From positions 5,213,001 to 5,277,000 of the forward strand of contig OX335653.1 of assembly GCA_946894095.1 (NCBI GenBank): DNA of 64,000 nucleotides, read 5' to 3'. Made by a program: the position numbers and the translations under genes. Under the pieces are notes generated by a model that ran no database searches, had not been told where the DNA came from, and worked only from the letters and a program-made list of their open reading frames with translations. Position 1 is the stretch's first letter, and every line of letters starts with the position of its first letter. Of this stretch, positions 57,001 to 63,882 are shown in pieces. The stretch comes from Incurvaria masculella (lineage: Eukaryota > Arthropoda > Insecta > Lepidoptera > Incurvariidae).

Positions 57001-59750
57001 ATTGAATCAACAATAGCCGAAGCGGCAATAAAAATTCGTGTTGTCCATTCAATTCAATGATTCCGTGCAATATAAAAAACCGGCCAAGTGCGAGTCGGAC
57101 TCGCACACGAAGGGTTCCGTACCATCGTAAAAAAAACAAAAAAAAACACGTTTTTTGTATGGGAGCCCGAGTGGGAGCCCCCTTTAATTTTAATTATTTT
57201 TTAATGTTACCTATTTGTTGTTCTAGCGGCAAAATAAATACACACTCTGTGAAAATTTCTGCTGTCTACCTGTTACGGTTACTGAGATACAGCTCTGTGA
57301 CAGACGGACAGACGGACGGACGGACGGACGGACAGCGGAGGCTTAGTAATAGGGTTCCGTTTTCACCCTTTGGGTACGGAACCCTAAAAAGGCCCTGACA
57401 TGGTACCGAGTCAGAGTTCCCACCTTGTGTGTTTGGTTAACATCATAACAGTAGGTGTTAGCAATCCGTCTAGTCATATAAGAAATCCACGTTCGAAATT
57501 ATCGAGGGCTTACTTCAAGAATGCATTCGATTATGACGGAATTCATTTAATTATACAATTTTGTTCTAAATTTTTTGCGCTAAAATCTTTAGAAACAACT
57601 ATATCGTACACTGACAAGGTCCAAAGATAGTTTAATATTTACATCCTAAATGTATGTAAAATATTTTTTTTTGTAAACTTTAAAACTTAATTCTTCTCTA
57701 ATCTATACTAATAATAAATCTGTAAGGGGTGTTCATGGAGGAAGTTGCTTTGTTTTCTAAGATACTTCAATTGTAGACTTTAAGTGTGATACTAAAACTA
57801 AATTGACGAATTTTAGAAATCAGTTCTGTATGTATGTATGTATGTTCCTCCATAACTCTTAAACCGATTATCCAAATTAGATGAAACTTAGTACACGTAC
57901 GTTTAACTACCCGGAAATCAGGATAGGATAATTCAGTTCCGCTTACGCTAAAATGTGGCTGTCATACCTACAAACTGCAATGCTCTGCACGGCTCGGCGG
58001 GAGGGCGGCGGCTGGAGGGGGAGAGGGGGCGGCGGCGCTTACTTTTACTAATTATACCGAAGTACGGCTTGGTATTTCCCGCAACTTTAGGACTACTTGG
58101 CATCACGCTAAAACGCCAGAGGTGCGACCATGGAATAAAATACTTATTACATGAGAACCAATAACGATTTACATGGGGATGTACCTACGTCTAGCCTGAT
58201 GATAACTCTTCATTACCAGAGGGGTGAGTAGAGAGTCTTAAATTCTTACAACTTGCGAACCACTTACCCGATTTATATGCGTATTTTATCAACGTATAGC
58301 ATCTCTGGGAGCAGTCAGGTTCGGGATGGGTTACCGTTTTCGATGTTGAGGCTGGCTGTGGGCTCCACGCAAAACTTACCTACGTTACACGTTACCTTCT
58401 TACTAGGTAAGCAATGTAGCAGTGCAGGTGCAGAAAGGTTCTGGCGGCAAATGCTTTTTTTTTAATAGCCACTAAATGTCAACGAAGCTCTAAATGGTAA
58501 TTATTGGATGTCTCTCATTAAATCATGCTATTTCGGCTCAAACGATCTTGATTAAATTTGGTAGATGGATACATTGTCCTGGACCAGTTTGACCCTTATT
58601 TGGACCAGCCATGTGGACTACTTTTTATCCATGCAATAATTTAGTCGACACTAACCCGAGCGGAGCCGGGTACCGCAGCTAGTTCTTAATAAATTGAGAT
58701 CAATAGCACTTTTTCTGACTTAATTTTTTCTTGAAGTAACCCCTCGGTATGATCCTGAGCCATTGACATATATTCACAGATTTTGAATCCAAATCCGTAC
58801 TAATATTATAAATGCTCTGTCTGTCTGTCTGTTACGTTTTCACGCCTAAACCGCTGAACCAATTTTGATTAGATTTTGTACAGATAGAGTCTGGACCTTA
58901 GAAAGGCCATTTTTGTGGCGAAAATTAAACTCAAAGGGTTACCCCTCTGAGTTTAAATTTCTTAAGAGTTAAATTTAAAGGAGGATAAAAGGTTGCATGT
59001 TCAACGTGCAATGTTCAGTTCAGTTCACAGGGTCCTACGTCCCTACGTCTGTCTGAAATGTCATTGACCCTAGCGAAGCCAGGTCCCCAGCTATTATGTA
59101 ATAAATTCAGCCTATTACTCCCCAACTCATTTTTTGTATATATGCATACTTCGGGCCATTTAGGATTTGGTTTTGACCTATGGGCAGCGGCAGTCCCTAC
59201 CTATCCCTCTTGAATATTTCATCCATCGTCAAGATTACCAAGTAAGATTACATCACAAATATTTGATCAAATAGTATTTGTCCGCAATGATAGTCCTTCA
59301 CGTTTGTAAATGCGAGTGTTACTGATAAGCTATGAATGATTGTAGCTGCTGACCAAGTATTGCGAGAAATCCTGAAATGAAAATATATTAAATTTTGGTA
59401 AAGAATTTGTATCGTTATTAACAAGGCCGAAAACAAATGAAATAAGTAAGCACTCATTTCGCAGGTTTTGCCAGATGGGCTTGTGGGGCAACCTCCAGTC
59501 GCGTCTTCAGGACACCACGTGCACTCTGCTGGCCCAACTCCTCCCCACGGACCTAGCCTCGGCCAAGGACAAGCTAACCGGAGCCCTCAAGCCATTATCA
59601 TCTGCTGCAGGACTTGGCGGTCTCTTGGGAAACCCGAAAGGGAAACCCGCCGACGTCGCTCCCAACTTTAACAATATATTAAACCCCTTAGGTACAGGAA
59701 AGATTGTTCCGAAGCCAGGAAAACTGAAGCTAGGTGGTTTTGGATTTTGA
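38821..59750 (+). CDS. Secreted carboxylesterase/cholinesterase-like protein, 11 exons, 678 aa; catalytic serine displaced
   Basis: Eleven exons join with compatible phases and no internal stop: 38821-39020, 40797-40990, 42265-42329, 42931-43068, 53013-53297, 53422-53491, 53912-54061, 54595-54828, 55315-55488, 56363-56603, 59465-59750. The product is an alpha/beta-hydrolase of the carboxylesterase family. It has a signal peptide (residues 1 to about 21), FLGLRYAEAP near 63-72, EDCLCINIY near 117-125, oxyanion-hole HGGGF at 140-144, VSVQYRLGSLGFL near 166-178, TGVVRDE (candidate acid), HGDEL with His505, and NFRFCQMGLWG near the C-terminus. The elbow normally read as G-x-S-x-G is GQGSGG (218-223): the nucleophile column holds Gly220 and the serine is one residue later. 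It resembles non-catalytic adhesion-type or orphan insect clades, so activity is doubtful. There is no C-terminal membrane anchor. At 678 residues it is longer than the usual 540-600. The start is the only ATG giving a hydrophobic leader. Confidence 0.9.
39230..39416. repeat. Short relative of the GC-rich MITE
   Basis: Contains GAGGCCGGACGGGAGGGTGC, GTAGCTAGGCAAGAGCGAAC and, inverted, TAGCTACCGCGCC. It lies in esterase intron 1. Confidence 0.5.
39419..39729. repeat. 310-bp MITE with inverted ends of about 50 bp
   Basis: Ends: TCTCACCTAAATTGGCGTTT and its complement near 39722. The inner segment repeats ACGGCAACGTCGACGTATTT. A related end (CGCCAATTTAGGTGAGAACT) occurs at 62510-62530. It lies in esterase intron 1. 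Confidence 0.65.
39740..39905 (-). mobile_element. SINE fragment, minus strand
   Basis: It reads on the minus strand from the CACCACTTTCTTTCTC block to the GTGTTTTCCACC block. The head is lost. Confidence 0.55.
40025..40445 (-). mobile_element. tRNA-headed SINE, minus strand
   Basis: The minus strand has the head near 40440-40375 with B box GGTTCAAATCC, then the shared body. It lies in esterase intron 1 and adjoins a + strand body fragment at 40452-40640. Confidence 0.7.
40452..40640 (+). mobile_element. SINE body fragment
   Basis: GGTACCATCGCATTGAATGA and AATGTAGCTGTGCAATAA identify the shared SINE body without a head. Confidence 0.6.
40797..40990 (+). CDS. Esterase exon 2
   Basis: The acceptor CCTTGCCAG ends at 40796 and the donor GTTATC starts at 40991. 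It encodes YAEAPTGPRRFQRA and the conserved EEDCLCINIYAP motif. Both ends match the phases of exons 1 and 3. Confidence 0.88.
41048..41087. repeat. 40-bp insertion flanked by an 8-bp duplication (GCCCGTAA)
   Basis: CATGGAGGTGAAGAAAT opens and CACCTCCATG closes the insert. GCCCGTAA is at 41040-41047 and 41088-41095. The empty site GGCCCGTAAGCACC is present at 28103. Confidence 0.85.
41179..41735 (-). repeat. Interspersed repeat family A, minus strand, in intron 2
   Basis: Inverse of 28463-29044. It sits inside a second copy of the 360-bp fold-back repeat (41038-41178 and 41736-41985). Confidence 0.7.
41373..41387. repeat. 15-bp insertion with a 7-bp duplication (CTTATAG)
   Basis: ATAGTCACCTCCATG splits the repeat word GACTTATAGCTAAAAG. 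CTTATAG is present at 41366-41372 and 41388-41394. Only one terminal tip remains. Confidence 0.65.
41874..41890. repeat. 17-bp insertion CTTAGATGAAAAAGGAA flanked by an 8-bp duplication (GCAGACAC)
   Basis: GCAGACAC is at 41866-41873 and 41891-41898. The related repeat at about 28345 reads GCAGACACAGATATTT without interruption. The insert equals the terminal repeat of the 15157-16879 transposon. Confidence 0.85.
42030..42066. repeat. 37-bp insertion flanked by an 8-bp duplication (ACGAAAAG)
   Basis: CATGGTGGTGAAGAAAT, then four bases, then ATTCTTCACCTCCATG. ACGAAAAG is at 42022-42029 and 42067-42074. Confidence 0.85.
42265..42329 (+). CDS. Esterase exon 3 (oxyanion-hole HGGGF)
   Basis: A 65-nt exon between acceptor TCGACAG and donor GTAAGT. 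It encodes SPVLFWVHGGGFRHGS, the strand and loop that form the oxyanion hole in this family. Confidence 0.88.
42476..42812 (+). mobile_element. 5S-headed SINE in esterase intron 3
   Basis: GTAGCCCAGTGGCGCGACGC, GGATGGGTGACC and TAGGTGGTAGGGTTAATTCC mark head and body. Confidence 0.75.
42931..43068 (+). CDS. Esterase exon 4
   Basis: Acceptor CTGTTTCCAG, donor GTGAGT, 46 codons in phase 0. It contains VSVQYRLGSLGFLS and a GNAGLFDLSTALQW segment, the standard core preceding the nucleophile elbow. Confidence 0.9.
43196..43780 (+). repeat. Left terminal inverted repeat with three internal subrepeats
   Basis: ACGTCATCGAGTAACAA occurs at about 43222, 43367 and 43504. Each occurrence is followed by an AGGTTGGCT/CCTGGCACGTT-like segment. 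Confidence 0.75.
44030..44720 (+). pseudogene. LINE reverse-transcriptase fragment, decayed
   Basis: Successive frames show NQFGFRKCRSTGDAIALML, FCDVSKAFDCVDHKIL and MGIPQGSVL, then a damaged YADD region (CADDKS). These are RT motifs 2 to 5 of a jockey/CR1-type element. Several frameshifts are present. Confidence 0.7.
44930..45720 (+). pseudogene. Penelope-like reverse-transcriptase fragment
   Basis: The sequence reads GLPKIHKDGNPLRPIVSQI, LVSFDVESLYTHVPV, REGVAMGSPVTPVVANLFME, RYVDDVISIWSHG and FLEVLFARRLDG. These motifs, in this order, are typical of Penelope-like elements, including YVDD in place of YADD. An in-frame TAG at 45419 and another near 45501 interrupt it. No GIY-YIG endonuclease follows before the hairpin at 45721. 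Confidence 0.75.
45721..45770. repeat. Perfect 23-bp inverted repeat with 4-nt loop
   Basis: CAGAGCACAGCGGTTGTGTG at 45721-45740 plus three more bases pair exactly with 45748-45770. It lies at the junction between the Penelope fragment and the minus-strand RTE fragment. Confidence 0.8.
45830..46425 (-). pseudogene. RTE-type retrotransposon fragment, C-terminal part, minus strand
   Basis: The minus strand encodes RRIQLGWAAFGKLKFAL, YGCETWTLTVA and RAMERAMLGISLRDMVRKE, then RRRTKVVDIGHRVAKLKW. These are the post-RT motifs of lepidopteran RTE elements. It continues at 48450-48780 and is interrupted by the LINE at 46426-48475. Confidence 0.75.
46426..48475 (-). mobile_element. 5'-truncated jockey/CR1-type LINE with intact RT frame
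   Basis: A 629-codon open frame (48452-46563) contains the full RT domain: SRSAIGPDGIPGYVLKG, NYRPVAVLSAAAKIFE, QHGFTRKRSVESNL, YLDFRKAFDRVDNDIL, SGVSQGSVLSSLLFN and LLYADDLKLFL, then a thumb with AGAIVWSPHEDHY. The catalytic aspartates (YLDF and YADD) are present. The AP-type endonuclease and 5' end are missing. The 3' end is a (TTTA)n microsatellite at 46430-46475 on the + strand. It inserted between the EEYVF and YLGQ segments of an older RTE copy. The uninterrupted frame implies a fairly recent insertion. Confidence 0.85.
48450..48780 (-). pseudogene. RTE-type RT fragment, minus strand, continuation
   Basis: The minus strand encodes EYVFKTLEWENMG, LRYADHIVL-like and MVMATEGMTGGQIVID, the RT C-terminal half preceding the part at 45830-46425. 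Confidence 0.7.
48810..49640 (+). pseudogene. Second jockey-type LINE RT fragment, one in-frame stop
   Basis: The frame reads DYGVPQGSIMAPLLFIIFIN and IYADDANVIVT. A TAA at 49099-49101 follows, then the same frame resumes with STIFLGFKLDQKLRWDKHI and YLYSVMTYGIEFWGSS. It lacks the N-terminal RT and the endonuclease, and it joins RTE sequence near 49640. Confidence 0.75.
49640..50475 (+). pseudogene. RTE-type fragment, plus strand, inverted relative to 45830-48780
   Basis: It encodes RIDHRYIEVLRNLYRSATMT, PIPLAKGVRQGDVISPKL, MATEGMTGGQIVI and RRIQLGWAAFGKLKFALRS, then GRPPTRW-like sequence. It matches the minus-strand copy except for a deletion after GGQIVI. The two copies form an imperfect inverted pair around the LINE at 48810-49640. 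Confidence 0.75.
50637..51385. repeat. 750-bp imperfect palindrome
   Basis: Arms of about 240 bp (CAGCCCATGCCTACG, GGCGCACGCTTTA, TTATTTTATTATGACTATTA, GAAAACATATACAT) are inverted around a spacer of about 240 bp near 50880-51110. It resembles a fold-back MITE nested in the 8.9-kb composite. Confidence 0.65.
51565..52144 (-). repeat. Right terminal inverted repeat with three internal subrepeats
   Basis: Inverted copy of 43196-43780, with TTGTTACTCGATGACGT-type subrepeats at about 51818, 51958 and 52100. Identity is high but not complete. Confidence 0.75.
52528..52624. repeat. 97-bp MITE
   Basis: GTCGTATTCAGAGTG and its exact complement bound the element. A sister copy is at 63768-63882. Confidence 0.7.
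53013..53297 (+). CDS. Esterase exon 5 (altered nucleophile elbow)
   Basis: Acceptor TCATCTACAG, donor GTTTGC, 95 codons in phase 0. It reads FFGGDPARVVTIGQGSGG: the elbow is in place but Gly occupies the usual serine column. The exon is strikingly GC-rich compared with its surroundings. Confidence 0.9.
53422..53491 (+). CDS. Esterase exon 6
   Basis: A 70-nt exon with acceptor GCATTTCAG and donor GTGAGT. It encodes TDSKIQMDIVDAEGFLSEVA and ends in phase 1, matching exon 7. Confidence 0.85.
53912..54061 (+). CDS. Esterase exon 7 (candidate acid residue)
   Basis: Acceptor TTGGACGCAG, donor GTAACA, phase 1 at both ends. It is GC-rich and encodes VPLLTGVVRDETARAVFG, where the acidic member of the triad normally lies. 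Confidence 0.87.
54092..54447 (+). mobile_element. 5S-headed SINE in esterase intron 7
   Basis: The head is degraded (GGTTCTGGATGGGTGACC kept). The body has GTTGGTAGGGTTAATCCC and GGTTGGTACCATCGAACTGA, with an A tail near 54435. It starts only 30 bp after the exon 7 donor. Confidence 0.75.
54595..54828 (+). CDS. Esterase exon 8
   Basis: Acceptor CGCTTTCCAG, donor GTTTGT, phase 1 at both ends. It begins QYSNTLRQNLEKIPDYIRK, a segment conserved in lepidopteran esterase-like proteins. Confidence 0.87.
55315..55488 (+). CDS. Esterase exon 9
   Basis: Acceptor TGTCTTACAG, donor GTCACT, phase 1 at both ends. It contains PAYLYSFEHSG, the strand that precedes the catalytic histidine loop. Confidence 0.87.
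55571..55623. repeat. 53-bp insertion flanked by an 8-bp duplication (GTCGTCGC)
   Basis: It opens CATGGAGGTGAAGAAAT, contains a second ATTTCACCTCCATG internally, and ends TTCTTCACCTCCATG. GTCGTCGC is at 55563-55570 and 55624-55631. It lies in esterase intron 9. Confidence 0.85.
55676..56070 (+). repeat. Interspersed repeat family A in esterase intron 9
   Basis: Copy with the uninterrupted TTTGATCGAACTAGATGTCT site that is split by a 19-bp insert at 28.58 kb. Confidence 0.75.
56363..56603 (+). CDS. Esterase exon 10 (catalytic histidine loop HGDEL)
   Basis: Of the nearby AG dinucleotides, only the acceptor GTGAGACAG keeps the frame, giving AHGDELAYLFEPL. Donor GTGGGT. A Gly/Ala-rich insert follows the histidine loop before the conserved DHFTGLIARFAHN helix. 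Confidence 0.86.
56694..57485. mobile_element. Two SINE fragments, one split by another repeat
   Basis: 56694-56850 is a minus-strand SINE body. 56985-57076 is a plus-strand body that resumes at 57390-57485 after a 310-bp interspersed repeat (57077-57389) inserted into it. All lie in esterase intron 10. Confidence 0.6.
57077..57389 (+). repeat. Common interspersed repeat, copy in esterase intron 10
   Basis: Begins AACCGGCCAAGTGCGAGTCG and ends GGGTACGGAACCCTAAAA. It splits a SINE. Confidence 0.75.
57702..58682 (+). mobile_element. Helitron-like non-autonomous element in esterase intron 10
   Basis: It starts TCTATACTAATAATAAATC after an A and ends with a GC hairpin (ACCCGAGCGGAGCCGGGT) followed by ACCGCAGCTAG before a T. 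This fits the 5'-TC...CTAG-3' ends and A/T target of Helitrons. It carries a (GTAT)n tract near 57829 and a degraded 5S-headed SINE (about 58288-58445). There is no coding sequence of its own. Confidence 0.65.
58794..59094 (+). mobile_element. Short Helitron-like relative
   Basis: It begins TCCGTACTAATATTATAAAT after an A, contains CTGTCTGTCTGTTACGTTTT and AAACCGCTGAACCAATTTT, and ends AGCGAAGCCAGGTCCCCAGC then TAT before a T. The 3' CTAT departs from the usual CTRR, so this end is damaged or misplaced. Confidence 0.5.
59465..59750 (+). CDS. Esterase exon 11 and stop codon
   Basis: Acceptor TCATTTCGCAG. It completes RFCQMGLWG and ends GGFGF with TGA at 59748. No AATAAA lies between the stop and the mariner at 59913. 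Confidence 0.88.
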
Positions 59751-59934
59751 TTTTTAAGGTCTCATGCATAATTGGTGTTATTAGTGATAATTATGTAATT
59801 CATCACCTACAAGGTCATGGTGTTATATTACATTTCTATGTCTACAGCGTAGGGTAAGATTCAACTAGTTACATGGTAAAAATTGTATTATGATTTATGT
59901 ATATACATACTATGATCAAAAAGTTCCGGGAATT

Positions 59935-59940
59935 AATAAA
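59935..59940 (+). terminator. Candidate poly(A) signal for the esterase, inside the mariner end
   Basis: This AATAAA is the first such hexamer after the stop codon at 59748 and lies in the mariner terminal region. No AATAAA or ATTAAA occurs between 59751 and 59912. Confidence 0.4.
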
Positions 59941-59971
59941 TAAAAAAAATTGTGTTAATTTTCGGATACAT

Positions 59972-60614
59972 TTATTTTATCACCTTCAAAATAACAACCG
60001 TCTGAAGCGATGCACATACGCCAACGCCCGGTGAAGGAATGGTTTTCAATGCCTTCGTCGCATTTTCTTTTATTTCATCGATGCTCGAAAATCTCTTTCC
60101 ACGAAGGGGTAATTTAAGTTTTGAGAACAGGAAAAAGTCACCTGGTGCCATATCCGGAGAATACAGTGCCTGTTGGATTGTATTTACAGTATGTTTGGTC
60201 AAATAATCATAAAAACGTCACGATGCGCGTTTTGTGAGACGGAGCATTGTCATGGTGCAAGATCCATGAGTTGTTTTGCCACAATTCCGGTCGTTTTCTA
60301 CGCACAGCATCTCTCAAACGCTTAATTACGGCCAGGTAGTACTCCTTATTGACTGTTTGACGATTTTCGAGTACGATTTCTTGAACTTTTTCGACGTTAT
60401 CATCGGTAGTTGATGTTGAAGGGCGTCCACGACGGGGTGCATCGTCAACTTCTTTGAGACCATTTTTGAACGACGAATACCACTCGTATACTCTTGTTTT
60501 TGAGAGAGCAGAGTCCCCGTAGGCTTTTTGTAGCATTTTGAATGCATCAGCACAAGATATTTCGTTGGAAACACAAAACTTCAAACAAATTCTTTGTTCA
60601 ATTTTTTTTTCCAT
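59972..60614 (-). pseudogene. mariner transposase remnant
   Basis: The frame from 60614 begins MEKKIEQRICLKFCVSNEIS and carries the helix-turn-helix region (LSKTRVYEWYSSFKNG). After NRQTV it jumps to KEYYLAVIKRLRDAVRRKRP, so the segment with the first catalytic Asp is deleted. The second Asp (HHDNAPSH) and, after a frameshift near 60205, the third (YSPDMAPGDFFLF) remain. The spacing is that of DD34D mariners. Confidence 0.87.
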
Positions 60615-60758
60615 TTTAAAATGCGACGAACTTCAAAAACTTGATTGATATAAACAGACGCCAAACAATTACTAATGACATTTGGCAGGAGTGTCAGGGA
60701 AAGGTGTACCAACCTGAGAAAAAAAAATCGAATAAATTCCCGGAACTTATTGATCATA

Positions 60759-63040
60759 GTGTATTAAATAAAAATCACGTGTCAATATGTTCGTACACGA
60801 TAATCTCTTTCTCAATTATAGGTTAGATGGTACCTACTGTAAAACCATAGCAGATATACCATTTCGGTACCTATTACATTAATAAGGTATTAGGTGAATA
60901 CTAGGAAATTGTTTTTGCCTGTATTTTGTTTTCATAATACACACCAACACAATGATGTAATAAGCTGAATTTCTCATAAGAACATGGACAATTCAAGAAG
61001 AGTTAAAATAAGAAATATAAAGGTTGGGAAACATCATTAATGTAATGTAGGTATTTAAATCCTATGTATGTTTGATGGGTTACCCAGATTCAATGAAAGA
61101 TATATGTGAGAAGTCGGTTAAAAAGCCCAGCCAACGTATTCTGTGGCCTAGCCTTTGCTTGCAATCGCTGTCACTTAAAAACATTGTTATCACATTTACA
61201 ATAATTGCACTATTTATTTTGACGCAATTGTACCTATATCGAGTCACAGTAGACGCAACAAGTTTATCATCATACTCTTGTAGGCAATACAGTGGTTTGG
61301 ACGTGGAGGCATGAAGATATACTTTGTTTTAATTTTGTTTGTAGTCACTTGAAAAACATTTGATAGGTATCTATGGGTATGCTATTTGAGATTGAACAGC
61401 GATATCTAGGTAAGAAAGTAAAAAACATTGTAATTCAATGTGAAAATGAGAAGAATCATTTTTGCTTCTACAATTTGAAGCAGAGCATTGCATACCATAA
61501 CTTCTTAGGGGTAGGTTTGTTGATATAATACCACGTTGACTAGTCTGATCATCGATAATGTACACATTGATAACATAATAAGTATATGGTGTAACAGTGG
61601 AACTGCAGCCAGTATGTAACTATAATGAGAAAAGTACTATAAATATTTTCAACATCTATTATTTCGTAAAATATTAAAAGTGATGATAACTTTCACACGA
61701 TGACGTTCGCTATTGGCCTAGTGTGAACCGATTGTTGTAGGACATGACAATATACCTACTAAGACATTTTGCGAACAAATACGAAGATGTTATAGAATTG
61801 TCAGACGACGAACTCAATAATAAAATGTGGATTAGGGATTGAATGGCACGTAGATCATCAATGAGATTGTCTAAGACACTGTCCTGCGAATAACCTGCCC
61901 GTCTATCTCGAGGACAGTTTGAGTTTGTTTTGAAAGCTTCGCCGTAAATACGTTGACTCTGCCGTTACACCGAATCTGCGTTTTCAAACACTTCGGTAGT
62001 CCGAATTTGCCGAGGAGTCAGTCACTCACACACACACAGTACAACAAGGTTACCAGCAGTAAAAAATCTGGGATTTCTAAGATTACTAAGGACTACAAAA
62101 TTGCTCGTAAATCCAAAAAAGATTAAAATTAGCTTAGTTTGATCTGGGATTTCGAATAAGTAAAAAAAAGTTCATGCAAGACGATGCTCGTTTTTCGGAT
62201 TTTGTAATGATTTAGGGAATACTCGGCACTGCCGAAGATTTTCTGATTCTTCGAACTCCCGCACCTAAAATTCCCCGACGTTGCCATGAATTTGATAGGA
62301 TTGCCAATGATTTCCTTGGGATTCCCAGATTCTCTAAGAGCACTCTAGATTACCTAAGATTCTTCGGACTCCCATCGGATTCCCCGGACTTTTCTGAGAT
62401 TACCTTACCATGACCTCTCGGAGTTTAGTTATGACAGGTTGAAGAAGTAAAACCACAGAATAAGTAGCAAAACATGTATGGGTTTGACGTTTTTGCGCGA
62501 CTTCGATAATACGCCAATTTAGGTGAGAACTCGGACAGACCATACAGAACCGATATTTTATCCGCCTTGAAGACGGACCATTTTTGCAAGGTGGATCTGG
62601 CACAGTGTGAATTTTAGATTTCGATGGTGCCATAGGTGGTCCCCTCCACATAAACTAAACGACTTTACCACCGTACCTATTAACTCCTTCAGCTGTAACT
62701 GTGACGGTGGGATAAGTTAAAGCGTCATATACTATAGACCACTAGTGAAATTATAATTGCCGTAAATACGGAAATACGCAAATACATATACTTACAATGG
62801 AACTTTATGTTCAAAGGAAACTATTCGCTCACTCCTTGTACAAGACTATTAGTTATTCTGTGGTACAAGGCATGAGTAACTTAGTGGAAAATTGTATGCG
62901 TAAGATGGATTAATCAGAAATCAAAACCTGCAACCACGCACAACTAATGTCAATGGCGGTTTCCTCGATCGTTCGCCTTGTTACCTGTTTAGGCAAACAA
63001 TTGTGATTTCGAAATTCGTAATACATTCTTATCTACCTTG
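60759..63040. other. Intergenic stretch between the esterase/mariner and the next gene
   Basis: Mostly AT-rich. 62050-62400 is unusual for dense GATTC/GATTT and GGATTCC words. 62505-62530 matches the end of the MITE at 39419-39729. No gene is supported apart from the doubtful frame at 61075. Confidence 0.4.
61075..61314 (+). CDS. Small open frame with one hydrophobic helix (doubtful gene)
   Basis: A 79-residue frame contains a basic N-terminal half and one convincing membrane segment (IVITFTIIALFILTQLYLY), ending SGLDVEA. No relative is recognised, no promoter or poly(A) signal stands out, and the surroundings are AT-rich intergenic DNA. It could be a small membrane protein, an exon, or chance. 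Confidence 0.25.
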   Translation: MGYPDSMKDICEKSVKKPSQRILWPSLCLQSLSLKNIVITFTIIALFILTQLYLYRVTVDATSLSSYSCRQYSGLDVEA

Positions 63041-63045
63041 GCTTG

Positions 63046-63052
63046 TATAAAT
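63046..63052 (+). promoter_or_regulatory. TATA box for the secreted-protein gene
   Basis: TATAAAT lies 83 bp upstream of the ATG at 63135, leaving room for a start site near 63076 and a short leader. An initiator-like ATCAGTT also occurs near 63118-63124. Assignment rests on motif and spacing only. Confidence 0.5.
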
Positions 63053-63134
63053 GCGGGCGAGCCCGTGCGAAGAGGGCCATACCCCTATAGTCCGTGGACT
63101 CGCAAACATCGTCGCATCTATCAGTTAAAAAAAC

Positions 63135-63419
63135 ATGAGCCGAGTATTGTTCCTGGTTTGCCTGTGCGTGGGTGGGATGGTTTGTCACATAGTACGCCCC
63201 GATGGCTTCCAACGGCCAGATATCCCTAGAAGCGAGCAGGGTTCCGATGACTTCAACCAGCTGGACACCCCTAGCCCTAGCCCTAGTCCTAGCGGCGTGC
63301 AGGTGGTGCAGGTGACGGAGCGGGTGGAGGCCCCGGCCGAGGGCTGGAGCTCCAACTCTATAGACGCCGACCAGCACACAGACCATCAGGCTAACACTTG
63401 CGCCCGAGTCGGAGACAGG
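63135..63419 (+). CDS. First coding exon of an unrecognised secreted protein
   Basis: ATG at 63135 (context AAAAAACATG) opens a clear signal peptide (MSRVLFLVCLCVGGMV). It is followed by a low-complexity segment with PSPSPSPSG and an acidic/polar region ending TCARVGDR. A donor GTAAAT starts at 63420 after exactly 95 codons (phase 0), so the gene continues to the right. A single Cys just before the splice site suggests a Cys-containing mature domain in the next exon. I do not recognise the family. GC content is higher than the flanks, supporting real coding sequence. Confidence 0.7.
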
Positions 63420-63767
63420 GTAAATACCATTTTTTTATGCAAACTGACATGGAGTGCTACTAAAACTCTTATTGACCGTGCATCCAAAAATTGTTTCAAG
63501 TTAAAATGGCTGGCATCCCATTCTTCTCCGCAGAAATAATCACTCCCGGATTTCTTCACATGACCGATTTTTTAAATTCTTATGTTGGTTGTCCATAATA
63601 CGAGATCGGGTTGCAATATCTATTATAGGTGTTATTAATCTATGGTTTTATTCTAAAAATAATCAAGTATTGGTATTCTGTTAATTTGAATTTCTGCCAG
63701 TACGTGTTGTGCTTGCTTTCTGCTTGAGGAATGTTTCACAATTTTGTAATACAAAATAAACAAAAAC

Positions 63768-63882
63768 AGCTGTATTCAGAGTGGGCGGACTAATTTTAAT
63801 CCGCCGGACTAAACCGGTGTTTGTATGGTTAGTCCAGTGCTAATCTCGACCTAAGTTTTGACAGGTGCTCTCTGAATACGAC
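63768..63882. repeat. 115-bp MITE, sister of 52528-52624
   Basis: CTGTATTCAGAGTGGGCGGA start and TCTCTGAATACGAC end. It shares TAAGTTTTGACAGGT with the other copy. Confidence 0.7.

Larger units (their letters stand above)
59913..60756 (-). mobile_element. Internally deleted mariner element
   Basis: The terminal inverted repeats contain GATCAAAAAGTTCCGGGAAT (left) and its near-complement (right), with TA on both outer sides (59911-59912, 60757-60758). The element is 844 bp, against roughly 1.3 kb for intact relatives. It lies 163 bp downstream of the esterase stop codon, in the opposite orientation. Confidence 0.88.
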
